NCBI GenBank assembly: GCA_012842495.1
Contig: DUSS01000001.1
Span: forward strand, 1 to 62,587
Source of the DNA: Candidatus Fermentithermobacillaceae bacterium
GTDB taxonomy: Bacteria > Bacillota > Sulfobacillia > Fermentithermobacillales > DUSS01
Length of the DNA stretch: 62,587 bases
Direction of reading: 5' to 3'
Part shown: positions 18,868-26,458 of the stretch, piece by piece
Position numbering within the stretch: the stretch's first letter is position 1
Layout of the letters: each line of letters opens with the position of its first letter
Notes under the pieces: generated by a model
The model's database searches: none
The model's input: only the letters and a program-made list of their open reading frames with translations
What the model was told of the DNA's origin: nothing
Translations under genes and position numbers: made by a program

Positions 18868-20286
18868 GTGACAGAAAAGAGTCGCTGCTCCATAGTGGTG
18901 CTGGGATGCGCGAAGAATCAGGTTGATGCGGAGGAAATGGCGGTCCGCCTGGAACAGGCGGGTTATACCGTATCCGCCGACCCTGCCGCGGCCGACCTGA
19001 TAATAGTGCACACCTGCGGGTTTATCGAAAAGGCACGGCGGGAATCCATTCGTGCCCTGATTGATTTGGTTTCTCTGAAGCAGGATGCACAAAAGCAGAA
19101 GGGAGACCAAGGGAAGGGAGACCAGGGGGAGGACAACACCGGTAGCCCCAAGATTTTGGTGACAGGTTGCCTTTCCCAAAGATACCCGCGGGAGCTTATT
19201 GAGGAAATCCCTGAGATAGATGGTCTGGCAGGTACTCAAGCACCCAGGGATATCGTCGAACTGGTCCGGCGCGTCCTGTCAGGGGAAAGGGTAGTCGAGG
19301 TCGGACCACCTGGAAGAGGTGTGCCAGGAACCTGTGGGGGAGAGATATCCGGCGCACCTGGTTTCAGGTACCGGCCCGAGTCAAGACCCTGGGCATACGT
19401 GCGGGTAGCTGAAGGGTGCCGGCGCCGGTGCACTTATTGCGCCATCCCCTCCATGCGAGGACCTTTAGTGTCCAGGCCCCTTGAAGACATCGTGAAGGAA
19501 GTGGAGTCCCTCTCTGTCGCCGGAGTCAGGGAGATAAACCTGATCGCGCAGGACCTCGGAGACTACGGAGTGGATTTATGCGGTAAGCAGCTTTTGCCTG
19601 AACTTTTGCTCCATCTCTCGGATGTGCCAGGGATATCGTGGATAAGGCTGTTGTACGTTCACCCGGACGGGGTGACGTCCGAGTTTGCTCGGGCAATGGC
19701 TGGATCGAAGGCTGTTCCGTACCTCGATATGCCCATAGAGCACGGATCCGCCAGAATCCTGAAGCTAATGGGGAGACCCGGACCCGACCGCATCTGGCAG
19801 GCGGTGAACACGCTGAGGGAGCACGTTCCCGGGATCTTCCTCAGGACAAGCGTAATAGTGGGTTTTCCTGGGGAAACCCGGCGAGATTTCGAGGAAACTA
19901 TGGAGCTTTTGGCCGAGTGCGAATTTCACCGGGTCGCCGTTTTCGGTTATTCGCTGGAAGAGGGAACCCCTGCCGCCTCCCTTCCCGGCGGCGTGCCGTC
20001 GCAAACCCGAGCTCGGCGCATCAGAGAGATGCAGCATTTTAGCACGGCCCTGGCGAGACAATCTTCTCTGCGGTTGGAAGCAAAGGTTATCGACGTGATG
20101 CTGGAAAGGCCGGCGCTTCAGGAAGGATGGTGGGTGGCCAGGGGCGTGCATCAGGCACCCGAAGTAGACGGGAAGGTCTTCTTGCGAATAGGATCACGGT
20201 CTGAGCCGCGTCGGGGAGACATCCGCCGTGGTAGGGTGAGTTCTCCCGGAATCCTCCATCTTTGGGCTCGGGAAGAGCCGGGTTAA
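18868..20286 (+). CDS. rimO: Ribosomal protein S12 methylthiotransferase RimO
   Basis: RimO is a radical-SAM enzyme that adds a methylthio group to an aspartate of ribosomal protein S12. The 472-residue protein has the UPF0004 domain with three cysteines (LGCAKNQVDAE, HTCGF, TGCLSQRY), a radical SAM core with GCRRRCTYCAIPSMRG, and a C-terminal TRAM domain. INLIAQDLGDYG is RimO-like rather than MiaB-like, and a separate miaB lies at 43.3 kb. The GTG start has only a weak GGGG upstream. A Gly/Asp/Gln/Lys-rich insert (about residues 74-88) is encoded by a 15-base tandem duplication at 19099-19128. It follows the amidase by 48 bp. Confidence 0.9.
   Translation: MTEKSRCSIVVLGCAKNQVDAEEMAVRLEQAGYTVSADPAAADLIIVHTCGFIEKARRESIRALIDLVSLKQDAQKQKGDQGKGDQGEDNTGSPKILVTGCLSQRYPRELIEEIPEIDGLAGTQAPRDIVELVRRVLSGERVVEVGPPGRGVPGTCGGEISGAPGFRYRPESRPWAYVRVAEGCRRRCTYCAIPSMRGPLVSRPLEDIVKEVESLSVAGVREINLIAQDLGDYGVDLCGKQLLPELLLHLSDVPGISWIRLLYVHPDGVTSEFARAMAGSKAVPYLDMPIEHGSARILKLMGRPGPDRIWQAVNTLREHVPGIFLRTSVIVGFPGETRRDFEETMELLAECEFHRVAVFGYSLEEGTPAASLPGGVPSQTRARRIREMQHFSTALARQSSLRLEAKVIDVMLERPALQEGWWVARGVHQAPEVDGKVFLRIGSRSEPRRGDIRRGRVSSPGILHLWAREEPG
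19099..19128 (+). repeat. 15-base tandem duplication inside rimO
   Basis: AAGGGAGACCAAGGG at 19099-19113 is followed by AAGGGAGACCAGGGG at 19114-19128, two mismatches apart. It encodes KGDQG twice in an otherwise unconserved linker of the first domain. Confidence 0.85.
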
Positions 20287-20445
20287 AAGATGTAGCCGGA
20301 CGCCCGGGCGAAACAACTGGGCGGAATACAAGTAAATCTTCTGCAGAAAAAGACGGGTGCGCAACGGGCGAAGCCTTCAAAGATTCCCACAAGGTTCACA
20401 TGCCGCTCTCTTTAAGCCGGGTGGGCCTGCCCTGGAAACAATTGC

Positions 20446-20471
20446 ACTGGTGCCGGAAGTTCGGCACCAGT
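20446..20471. repeat. Perfect 10-bp inverted repeat touching a -10 box
   Basis: ACTGGTGCCG at 20446-20455 and CGGCACCAGT at 20462-20471 are exact reverse complements around the loop GAAGTT. The last base is the first base of a TATAAT hexamer at 20471-20476. No T tract follows on either strand, so an operator is favoured over a terminator. Confidence 0.65.
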
Positions 20472-20476
20472 ATAAT
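20471..20476 (+). promoter_or_regulatory. Consensus -10 element before the membrane protein/FtsH-like pair
   Basis: A perfect TATAAT lies 31 bases upstream of the proposed TTG start at 20507 and 15 bases before its ribosome binding site. The expected -35 position (20448-20453, TGGTGC) is poor and lies inside the inverted repeat, which suggests an activator- or repressor-controlled promoter. Confidence 0.5.
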
Positions 20477-20506
20477 TATGTTAACATGCCGGGGAGGTGT
20501 CGGAGG

Positions 20507-21061
20507 TTGTCTTTTCCGGAGATACGCTGGGCACATGTGCTCATCGCCCTTCTCGTCACTCTTTCTGTTCTCAGTGGGAGCTACATGCTGTACCGGCGTT
20601 TCTGGGTAACGAGACCCATCGAGCTGCTGTTGAAATCCGATCCTGACATCGAGGAAGTCAAGGTGGAGCGAGGGGAACAGGGCGTCGTAGTGAAAGTTCG
20701 GTTGCGCCCGGTCAAGGATTTGGCCGTTTCATATGCGAGACTGGAGGAGTTTCTCGTATCCCGCCTGGGAGATTCCGGTTACCGTATCGTACTCGAGGAC
20801 AGAAGAGACGAAGAGCTCGAGGAGGCCTATCATGCGATCCACTTCTTCATTGCCGAAGCAGCCCAGACGGGGAATTTCTCTGAGATGGCCGACCGGGTTG
20901 AGAAAACCCTTGGCCCGATGGGTCTTGGAGCTTACAGGGTGACAGTCACCGGAAAAGCCATCTTTGTACAGATATACTCTTCCGATCTCAGCAGGTATTT
21001 GTACGAAATCGTGAGCAGGTTCCCGGAGACAGGTACCCCGGCGAAAGGAGGAGGAGCGTGA
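20507..21061 (+). CDS. Unknown single-pass membrane protein coupled to the FtsH-like protease
   Basis: I do not recognise this 184-residue protein. It has one membrane helix near the N-terminus (about residues 10-28, LIALLVTLSVLSGSYMLY) and then a soluble alpha/beta domain of about 150 residues that begins with an acidic segment (SDPDIEEVKVE). A TTG at 20507 is preferred because GGGGAGGTG lies about eight bases upstream; an ATG at 20486 is the alternative and would place the TATAAT box too close. Its stop overlaps the GTG start of the FtsH-like gene in the sequence GTGA, so the two are translationally coupled. It may be an adaptor, regulator or substrate-delivery partner of that protease; this is inference from coupling alone. 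Confidence 0.72.
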   Translation: MSFPEIRWAHVLIALLVTLSVLSGSYMLYRRFWVTRPIELLLKSDPDIEEVKVERGEQGVVVKVRLRPVKDLAVSYARLEEFLVSRLGDSGYRIVLEDRRDEELEEAYHAIHFFIAEAAQTGNFSEMADRVEKTLGPMGLGAYRVTVTGKAIFVQIYSSDLSRYLYEIVSRFPETGTPAKGGGA

Positions 21062-22608
21062 AAAAGGAATGGTTCCTGGGACTAGCGCTTGGCCTGACGG
21101 TGTTTCTCGTCATCGTGGGCGTAAACGTGCTACCTTTTCTGCTCCTCGGTGCTCTTGTCTACTTCTTACTGGCTTCAGGGCGTCTGGGGGATATCGGTAG
21201 AAGGAAGGTGGGCGTTATCCCCAGCGAAGTCCCGGAGGTAACCTTCGACGATATCGGGGGCCAGAGCGTGGCCAAAAGAGAGCTCCGGGAAGCTCTGGAC
21301 TTCCTGAAGGACCAGGAAAGGGCCAGGAAGCTGGGGGTCAGGCCTCTCCGGGGTATACTCCTGGTTGGACCTCCGGGTACGGGCAAGACTCTTCTGGCCA
21401 GAGCAGCCGCTCATTACACCGATTCCGTTTTCATCTCCGCCAGCGGCTCCGAGTTCATCGAGGTGTACGCCGGATTGGGCGCACAAAGGGTGAGGGAGCT
21501 TTTTACCAGGGCGCGGAAGCTTGCCAAGGAACGGAAAAAGTCTGGAGCAATAGTGTTCATAGACGAGATCGAGGTTCTTGCCGGTAAGCGCGGGGCGCAA
21601 GTAGGGCATCTCGAGTACGATCAGACCTTGAACCAGCTCCTCGTGGAGATGGACGGTCTCACTTCCGGGGATGATGTGACGATACTCGTCGTGGGTGCCA
21701 CAAACAGGCCGGATTTGCTCGACCCGGCCATTGAAAGGCCCGGGCGCTTTGACCGCATCGTCCGGGTGGATCTTCCCGACAAGGAAGGCAGGCGCGAAAT
21801 CCTGGCTCTCCACCTGAGGAACAAGCCGCTTGCTCCCGATGTGGATTTGGAGGAACTGGCCAGGCAGACCTTCGGCTTTTCCGGAGCTCACCTGGAAAGT
21901 CTGGCCAACGAGGCGGCTATCGCAGCTTTGAGAGACGGCTCTACGGTAATCACCAGAGCGCACCTGGAAAGCGCCATAGATAAGGTGATCATGGGGGAAA
22001 AGCTGGAACGACGTCCGAGCCCGGAGGAACTCTACAGAGTAGCAGTTCACGAAGCAGGTCATGCCATAGTCACCGAACGTATTCGTCCGGGCACGGTGGC
22101 TTCGGTCACCGTTTCCCCGCGGGGGATGGCTCTGGGCTACGTGAGACACTTCCCCAAGGATGACGTATTTCTTTACCCCAAAGAAGCCTTGGAGGATGAG
22201 ATTGCGATACTGCTTGCAGGCGCCGTTGCGGAAGACATTGCCTTTGGCTCTCGATCCACCGGGGCCGCCAACGACTTCGCTCAGGCCCTCAATCTGGCCA
22301 AGAAGATAGTGGCGGGAGGTATGTCTCCGCTGGGAGTCGTTGACAGAGATACCGCTCCCCCGGAGGCGCTGGCCCAGGCAACACGGGAAATTCTGACCCG
22401 GGCCGAACGCCGCGTGAACCGGATCCTCGTCCGGCACAAGAGGACCCTGACAGAAGTAGCGAGAATTCTCGTGCAGAGGGAATCCGTGGCCGGAGACGAA
22501 CTGAGACGAATTGCAGGGGTTAAAAAAGGCCCGGCCTGGGTGTACCGGAAAAGTCCTCCTGCGAGAGGGAGGAGGCGTCTGAACGGAGAAATCCGGGTCG
22601 CGGGGTGA
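21058..22608 (+). CDS. Short FtsH-like membrane AAA+ metalloprotease
   Basis: The 516-residue protein has two closely spaced N-terminal membrane segments (about 6-22 and 24-39), an AAA+ domain with Walker A GPPGTGKT (104-111), Walker B IVFIDEIE and the arginine motif RPGRFDRIV, and an M41 peptidase domain with HEAGH at 331-335 and a downstream Asp in GAANDFAQA as third zinc ligand. It lacks the external domain of about 80 residues found between the two helices of housekeeping FtsH, which is usually over 600 residues. The pore loop reads EVYAGLG where FtsH usually has an aromatic MFVG. It overlaps the upstream membrane-protein gene by four bases and is followed seven bases later by cinA. It is probably a second, specialised FtsH-type protease. 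Confidence 0.85.
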   Translation: MKKEWFLGLALGLTVFLVIVGVNVLPFLLLGALVYFLLASGRLGDIGRRKVGVIPSEVPEVTFDDIGGQSVAKRELREALDFLKDQERARKLGVRPLRGILLVGPPGTGKTLLARAAAHYTDSVFISASGSEFIEVYAGLGAQRVRELFTRARKLAKERKKSGAIVFIDEIEVLAGKRGAQVGHLEYDQTLNQLLVEMDGLTSGDDVTILVVGATNRPDLLDPAIERPGRFDRIVRVDLPDKEGRREILALHLRNKPLAPDVDLEELARQTFGFSGAHLESLANEAAIAALRDGSTVITRAHLESAIDKVIMGEKLERRPSPEELYRVAVHEAGHAIVTERIRPGTVASVTVSPRGMALGYVRHFPKDDVFLYPKEALEDEIAILLAGAVAEDIAFGSRSTGAANDFAQALNLAKKIVAGGMSPLGVVDRDTAPPEALAQATREILTRAERRVNRILVRHKRTLTEVARILVQRESVAGDELRRIAGVKKGPAWVYRKSPPARGRRRLNGEIRVAG

Positions 22609-22615
22609 CTTTCGA

Positions 22616-23863
22616 TTGAAAGCTGAAGTCCTGTCGGTCGGTACCGAGCTTCTACTGGGCGAGATCCTGGATACCAACGCTCAATATCTGTCCAGGGAGT
22701 TGCAAAGCCTTGGGTTCGACCTGTATCACAGGGTTACCGTAGGAGACAACGTTGAGCGACTGAGAAGGGCCTTCGAGTCGGCTATCGCCAGAGCCGATCT
22801 GGTTGTATCCAGCGGCGGCCTGGGGCCTACGTCTGATGACGTGACTTGCGAAGCTCTCGCCCGAGCTCTCGGCAGAGACCTGGTTTTCAGCGAGGAAGCT
22901 TGGGAGATGGTGAAAGCCCAGCTTGACGTGAGAGGCCGCTCACCCTGCGACAGCGACAGAAAGCAGGCGCTTCTGGTTTCCGGGGCGACCTTCGTGCCGA
23001 ACCGTGTGGGAACCGCTCCGGGCCAGGTCGTGACGGACGGAGGGAAAACCGTTGTCCTCTTGCCGGGTCCTCCCCGGGAGATGATCCCCATGTGGGAAAA
23101 GGACGTGCGTCCCGTCATCCAGCGGAATTTTCCCGGGTTGAAGCCTCTTTTCTCTAAGGACCTTAAGCTTGTGGGAATTCCCGAAGCTTTGGTTCAAGAA
23201 GCCATAGGCGATCTCTTTCAATCTCCCGACCCGACGGTAGCGCCGTACGTGGGACTCGGCGGGGTGCGACTGCGAGTGGCAACGAGAGATTCGGATGAGC
23301 GCCAGGCACATGCGAGGATCGGGCAGATGGTAGAAACCATCCGCAGCAAGCTTGGGAAATACATTTACGGGTCGGATGGGGATGAGCTCGAGTCCGTAGT
23401 GGGAGAGCTCCTGGTGAGGAAAGGGTTGAGCCTGGCCGTGGCGGAATCCTGTACCGGAGGTCTTGTAGCTCACAGGATAACCTCTGTGCCCGGTGCTTCC
23501 AGGTACTTCAAGATGGGGCTTGTAGCTTATGGTCCCAGGGCCAAGCGGGAATGCCTGGGTGTTAAGAGAGAGGACGTAGAGCGAGATGACGCCGTTAACC
23601 CCGAAGTAGCCGTCTCCATGGCCCGGGGAATACGTGCCCTGGCCGCAGCGGATATCGGTCTTTCCACCACGGGGTTTGCGGGGCCGTCCGGAGGCGCCCC
23701 CAATGCTCCGGTGGGCACCGTATACATCGGTCTTGCGTGGCCGGACGGGAATTACGTAGAAGTCCAGCGTTATCCGGGTGATCGTTCCACAGTAATCAGT
23801 CGTGGCGCTCAAGCAGCCCTCGCCCTCCTGTGGAGATTCCTTGCCCGGGGACTGGAGGAATGA
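22616..23863 (+). CDS. cinA: CinA family protein (nicotinamide mononucleotide deamidase)
   Basis: CinA recycles NMN formed from NAD breakdown; in many Bacillota it is competence- or recA-linked. The 415-residue protein has an N-terminal MoCF/COG1058 domain (about 1-170, SVGTELLLGEILDTNAQ and SSGGLGPTSDD) and a C-terminal deamidase domain (about 255-412, AESCTGGLVAHRIT and TTGFAGPSGG). The TTG start follows the FtsH-like gene by seven bases, and a GGGGTGA ribosome site lies upstream. It sits three bases before thpR and upstream of recA, an arrangement common in this phylum. Confidence 0.93.
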   Translation: MKAEVLSVGTELLLGEILDTNAQYLSRELQSLGFDLYHRVTVGDNVERLRRAFESAIARADLVVSSGGLGPTSDDVTCEALARALGRDLVFSEEAWEMVKAQLDVRGRSPCDSDRKQALLVSGATFVPNRVGTAPGQVVTDGGKTVVLLPGPPREMIPMWEKDVRPVIQRNFPGLKPLFSKDLKLVGIPEALVQEAIGDLFQSPDPTVAPYVGLGGVRLRVATRDSDERQAHARIGQMVETIRSKLGKYIYGSDGDELESVVGELLVRKGLSLAVAESCTGGLVAHRITSVPGASRYFKMGLVAYGPRAKRECLGVKREDVERDDAVNPEVAVSMARGIRALAAADIGLSTTGFAGPSGGAPNAPVGTVYIGLAWPDGNYVEVQRYPGDRSTVISRGAQAALALLWRFLARGLEE

Positions 23864-23866
23864 CCG

Positions 23867-24499
23867 TTGACGGGTGATGAGACCATTCGAGCTTTCGTGG
23901 CCGTGTGGCCTTCTCCGGAAATCGCCTCTCTTCTGGGCTCAGCCGTTCTAGAATTCAAGAAAGGACTTCCGGGATATCGTTGGGTGGAGCCTCAAAACCT
24001 TCACATCACTCTCGAGTTTTTGGGAAACGTCCCAAGAAGCGGTGTAACTCCAATAGCCGGCGTCCTCGACGAGATCGCGTCTAGGGTGGCCCCGTTCGAA
24101 CTTGCGCTCGGGCGACCCGGGACCTTCGGTCCGCGAGAAAAGGCCAAAGTGTTGTGGGTGGACGTATCCGACCCGGAACGGAATCTTTCTCGCCTGGCCC
24201 GGGACGTAGTAGAAGGCCTGAAAGCTCTGGGGTTTTGCCCGGACAAGGATTTCGTGGCCCATCTTACCCTGGCCAGGAAGAAGACTGGCGGCGGAGGATT
24301 TGTGTCTTCGGCCGGATGGCAAAATCTCTGGGACCAGAAGTTAAAAGACCTGGCGGTGCTGGCCACCAGCGCCGGCAAAACCGGGGAGGAAGCCACCTGG
24401 ATCGTGTCATCTTTGACGCTCGTGAAGAGCACTCTCACACCGGCAGGCTCACAGTACGAGATCATCCATGAATCCGGCTTCGCACCGGTTGTCCCCTAG
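23867..24499 (+). CDS. thpR: RNA 2',3'-cyclic phosphodiesterase ThpR
   Basis: Members of this 2H phosphoesterase family (formerly 2'-5' RNA ligase, LigT) hydrolyse 2',3'-cyclic phosphates on RNA ends. The 210-residue protein contains both HxTx motifs, HITLEF (about residues 46-51) and HLTLAR (about 129-134), at the expected spacing. A TTG start lies three bases after the cinA stop, with GGAGG overlapping the end of cinA. The end of the gene overlaps the recA -35 element. The family assignment is clear; the natural substrate is not known. Confidence 0.88.
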   Translation: MTGDETIRAFVAVWPSPEIASLLGSAVLEFKKGLPGYRWVEPQNLHITLEFLGNVPRSGVTPIAGVLDEIASRVAPFELALGRPGTFGPREKAKVLWVDVSDPERNLSRLARDVVEGLKALGFCPDKDFVAHLTLARKKTGGGGFVSSAGWQNLWDQKLKDLAVLATSAGKTGEEATWIVSSLTLVKSTLTPAGSQYEIIHESGFAPVVP

Positions 24500-24517
24500 G
24501 CGCGTCGATGTTATACT
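24489..24517 (+). promoter_or_regulatory. SigA-type promoter of recA
   Basis: TTGTCC at 24489-24494 and TATACT at 24512-24517 are separated by exactly 17 bases and lie 53 bases before the recA start. The -35 element overlaps the last codons of thpR. No LexA box was found nearby. Confidence 0.7.
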
Positions 24518-24569
24518 GTAGCAGGAAGGTTCTACCAGGGCGAGGGCGGTAAATGAGGAGTGAGACGCT

Positions 24570-25610
24570 TTGTTGGAGAAAAATAAAGCGCTGGAACTGG
24601 CGGTAAGCCAGATCGAAAAGCAATTTGGGAAAGGCGCCATAATGAGATTGGGAGAGGCGTCTCAGCGGCTCTCCGTGGAAGTGATCCCAACGGGGGCTCT
24701 GAGTCTCGACATCGCCCTGGGCATCGGCGGTCTTCCGCGCGGCCGGATCGTGGAGATCTTCGGTCAGGAAGGGTCCGGTAAGACCACCGTGGCCTTGCAC
24801 GTAATCGCCGAAGCTCAGAAAGCCGGCGGCATAGCCGCCTTTATCGACGCGGAGCACGCTCTAGACCCCACTTATGCGAGAAAGCTCGGGGTGGACGTGG
24901 ACAACCTTCTGATCTCCCAGCCCGACACCGGGGAACAGGCTTTAGAGATCGCTGAGGCTCTCGTAAGAAGCGGCGCCGTGGACTGTCTGGTAGTGGACTC
25001 TGTCGCTGCCTTGGCACCCCGTGCGGAGATCGAAGGCGAGATGGGAGATTCCCACGTAGGCCTTCAGGCTCGTCTCATGTCCCAGGCTTTGAGGAAACTC
25101 ACCGCAGCCGTGTCCCGCTCCAGGACCGTGGCCATTTTCATCAACCAGGTCAGGGAGAAAATCGGAGTTATGTTCGGCAATCCCGAGGTTACCCCGGGGG
25201 GACGGGCGCTCAAGTTCTACGCCTCGGTGCGCCTTGAGGTAAGAAAGGTAGAGAACATAAAGCAGGGACAGGAGAACGTAGGGGCCCGCACTCGAGTGAG
25301 GGTCGTTAAGAATAAAATGGCGCCCCCCTTCAAGCAGGCGGAATTTGACATCATCTACGGAGAGGGGATCTCCAGGGAAGGTTCGATCCTGGATGTAGCT
25401 CTGACTCAGGGACTGGTTTCCCGAACCGGGACCTGGTACTCCTACGGAGATGTTAAGCTGGGCCAGGGTAAAGAAGGCGCCAGGGATTACTTAAAGAAAC
25501 ACCCCGAGGTGGCCCAGGAGCTCGAGGCGAAGATCAGGGAGGTCCTCAAAGCGGGCTTGGTGAAAGCGGAGTCCGCGACAGATAGCCAGCCTGTTTCCGA
25601 TGAAGGATAG
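24570..25610 (+). CDS. recA: Recombinase RecA
   Basis: RecA forms filaments on single-stranded DNA, drives strand exchange and stimulates LexA self-cleavage. The 346-residue protein is a complete, typical RecA: Walker A GQEGSGKT at 65-72, [10 protein letters not shown], a Walker B region LVVDSVAAL, the DNA-binding loop containing [17 protein letters not shown], and the [17 protein letters not shown] stretch. The start is a TTG (a second TTG follows at once) with TGAGGAG upstream. recX follows after 33 bp. It has its own SigA-type promoter. The absence of a visible LexA box is unusual for a Bacillota recA. Confidence 0.98.
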   Translation: MLEKNKALELAVSQIEKQFGKGAIMRLGEASQRLSVEVIPTGALSLDIALGIGGLPRGRIVEIFGQEGSGKTTVALHVIAEAQKAGGIAAFIDAEHALDPTYARKLGVDVDNLLISQPDTGEQALEIAEALVRSGAVDCLVVDSVAALAPRAEIEGEMGDSHVGLQARLMSQALRKLTAAVSRSRTVAIFINQVREKIGVMFGNPEVTPGGRALKFYASVRLEVRKVENIKQGQENVGARTRVRVVKNKMAPPFKQAEFDIIYGEGISREGSILDVALTQGLVSRTGTWYSYGDVKLGQGKEGARDYLKKHPEVAQELEAKIREVLKAGLVKAESATDSQPVSDEG

Positions 25611-25643
25611 CGCTTCCATCATGGAGGACGGGAGGCTGCCGTC

Positions 25644-26144
25644 GTGAGCTCCGGAGCTATGGATGAGGCGTTGAAGGTTTTATCCAGACGCCGGGTCACC
25701 GTCGCCAAAATGCGGGACCATCTCGAAAAGAAGGGTTTTTCCGCCGGAGAAATCCTCGAATGCCTTGGCAGGCTACAGGAATGGGGTTACCTCGACGACT
25801 CTTCTTACGCCCGGGATTGGGTCGACAAGGTCGTGACGGAAGCACCCATGGGCCGTTCGAGGATGCTCTTGGAACTTCAGGCCAGGGGAGTACCTTCGCA
25901 CATCGCCGAAGAGACCGTTTCCCAGGTATTCTCGGTGACCTCCGAAAAAGAGTTGGCCGAAAGGGCGGCCAGGGACTATCTGGCGAAGGGAGGAGATTTG
26001 CCTTCCAAGTCCCGAAGGAAACGTGCGGCCAACCTGGCAAGATACCTCTTGCGGCGGGGATTTGATGACGAGCTAGTGTTTCTGGTAATATCTGAATTGA
26101 ACTCCGACCTGGAATTCCCGGAGGCTATCGATTCTGACGCGTAA
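25644..26144 (+). CDS. recX: Regulatory protein RecX
   Basis: RecX binds RecA filaments and limits their activity. The 166-residue protein has the family's three tandem three-helix repeats, with the typical first motif ALKVLSRRRVTVAKMRDHLEKK-like region (residues 8-29), GYLDDSSYARDWV (about 49-61) and the third repeat KRAANLARYLLRRGFDDELV near the C-terminus. The GTG start is preceded by GGACGGGAGG. It follows recA by 33 bp and is presumably co-transcribed. It ends 314 bp before rny, in front of a structured region. Confidence 0.9.
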   Translation: MSSGAMDEALKVLSRRRVTVAKMRDHLEKKGFSAGEILECLGRLQEWGYLDDSSYARDWVDKVVTEAPMGRSRMLLELQARGVPSHIAEETVSQVFSVTSEKELAERAARDYLAKGGDLPSKSRRKRAANLARYLLRRGFDDELVFLVISELNSDLEFPEAIDSDA

Positions 26145-26181
26145 ATCGTGAGGCGTAAGTTGTGAAGGCATAACCAAAGAA

Positions 26182-26431
26182 ACACGCTGATGACCGGGCT
26201 GAAAACGGAGTCTCGGCTCCTTTAAGGAGCTTCAAGTGGGATATAACTGCGGTATCAGGTATAGGCGGAAATAGCGATGGGACTGAGGGGGAACACCGGG
26301 CGTGTGAGACCGGACGGGGTTTGAACCGTTGATTCAAATCGATCGTCCGTACTAGCGGCATTTCGCCTGCCTCAATCATCGGGCCGCCATTGTTACGCAG
26401 CGTTTTCAGCCGGGCCTAGGCTCGGCTTTTT
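26182..26431 (+). ncRNA. Candidate structured leader RNA or small RNA upstream of rny
   Basis: The 314 bp recX-rny gap has no gene but folds into nested helices on the plus strand. ACACG (26182-26186) pairs with CGTGT (26301-26305) and closes a domain. Inside it CTGATgACCG (26187-26196) pairs with CGGTATCAG (26250-26258), nine pairs with one bulged G. GCTCC-TTTAA-GGAGC is a local hairpin. A second domain is closed by CGGACG (26311-26316) and CGTCCG (26344-26349). The element ends in the terminator at 26408-26431. It matches no riboswitch class I can recall. Confidence 0.55.
26408..26431 (+). terminator. Intrinsic terminator 27 bases before rny
   Basis: AGCCGGGCC and GGCTCGGCT form a strong stem at 26408-26427 followed by a T run ending at 26431. 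CTCGGCT at 26212-26218 is identical to part of the 3' arm and could pair with the 5' arm instead, giving a possible antiterminator. Confidence 0.8.
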
Positions 26432-26458
26432 CGTTATCGGCGAGGAGGTGGATAGAGT

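Noticed and set aside
20476-20486. Shared 12-mer ATTATGTTAACA near 20476 and 58939, both next to TATAA
   Set aside because: One site is upstream of a gene and the other sits in a convergent gap; a 12-base match is expected by chance many times in a window of this size.
21175-22677. A 500-codon open frame antisense to the FtsH-like protease gene
   Set aside because: It mirrors a confidently assigned gene, has no recognisable domain and arises from GC-rich codon usage. The same applies to other long antisense frames, for example opposite hutU and mutS.
24440-24569. Search for a LexA box upstream of recA
   Set aside because: No sequence close to GAAC-N4-GTTC was found, so none is annotated.
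26187-26205. CTGATGA followed by GAAA, resembling the hammerhead ribozyme core
   Set aside because: The required flanking helices and a cleavage site with complementary stem I cannot be formed, and CTGATgACCG pairs better with CGGTATCAG downstream.
26312-26350. T-loop-like segment suggesting a tRNA gene
   Set aside because: TTCAAAT loops are present, but no acceptor stem, D arm or anticodon arm can be built on either strand.
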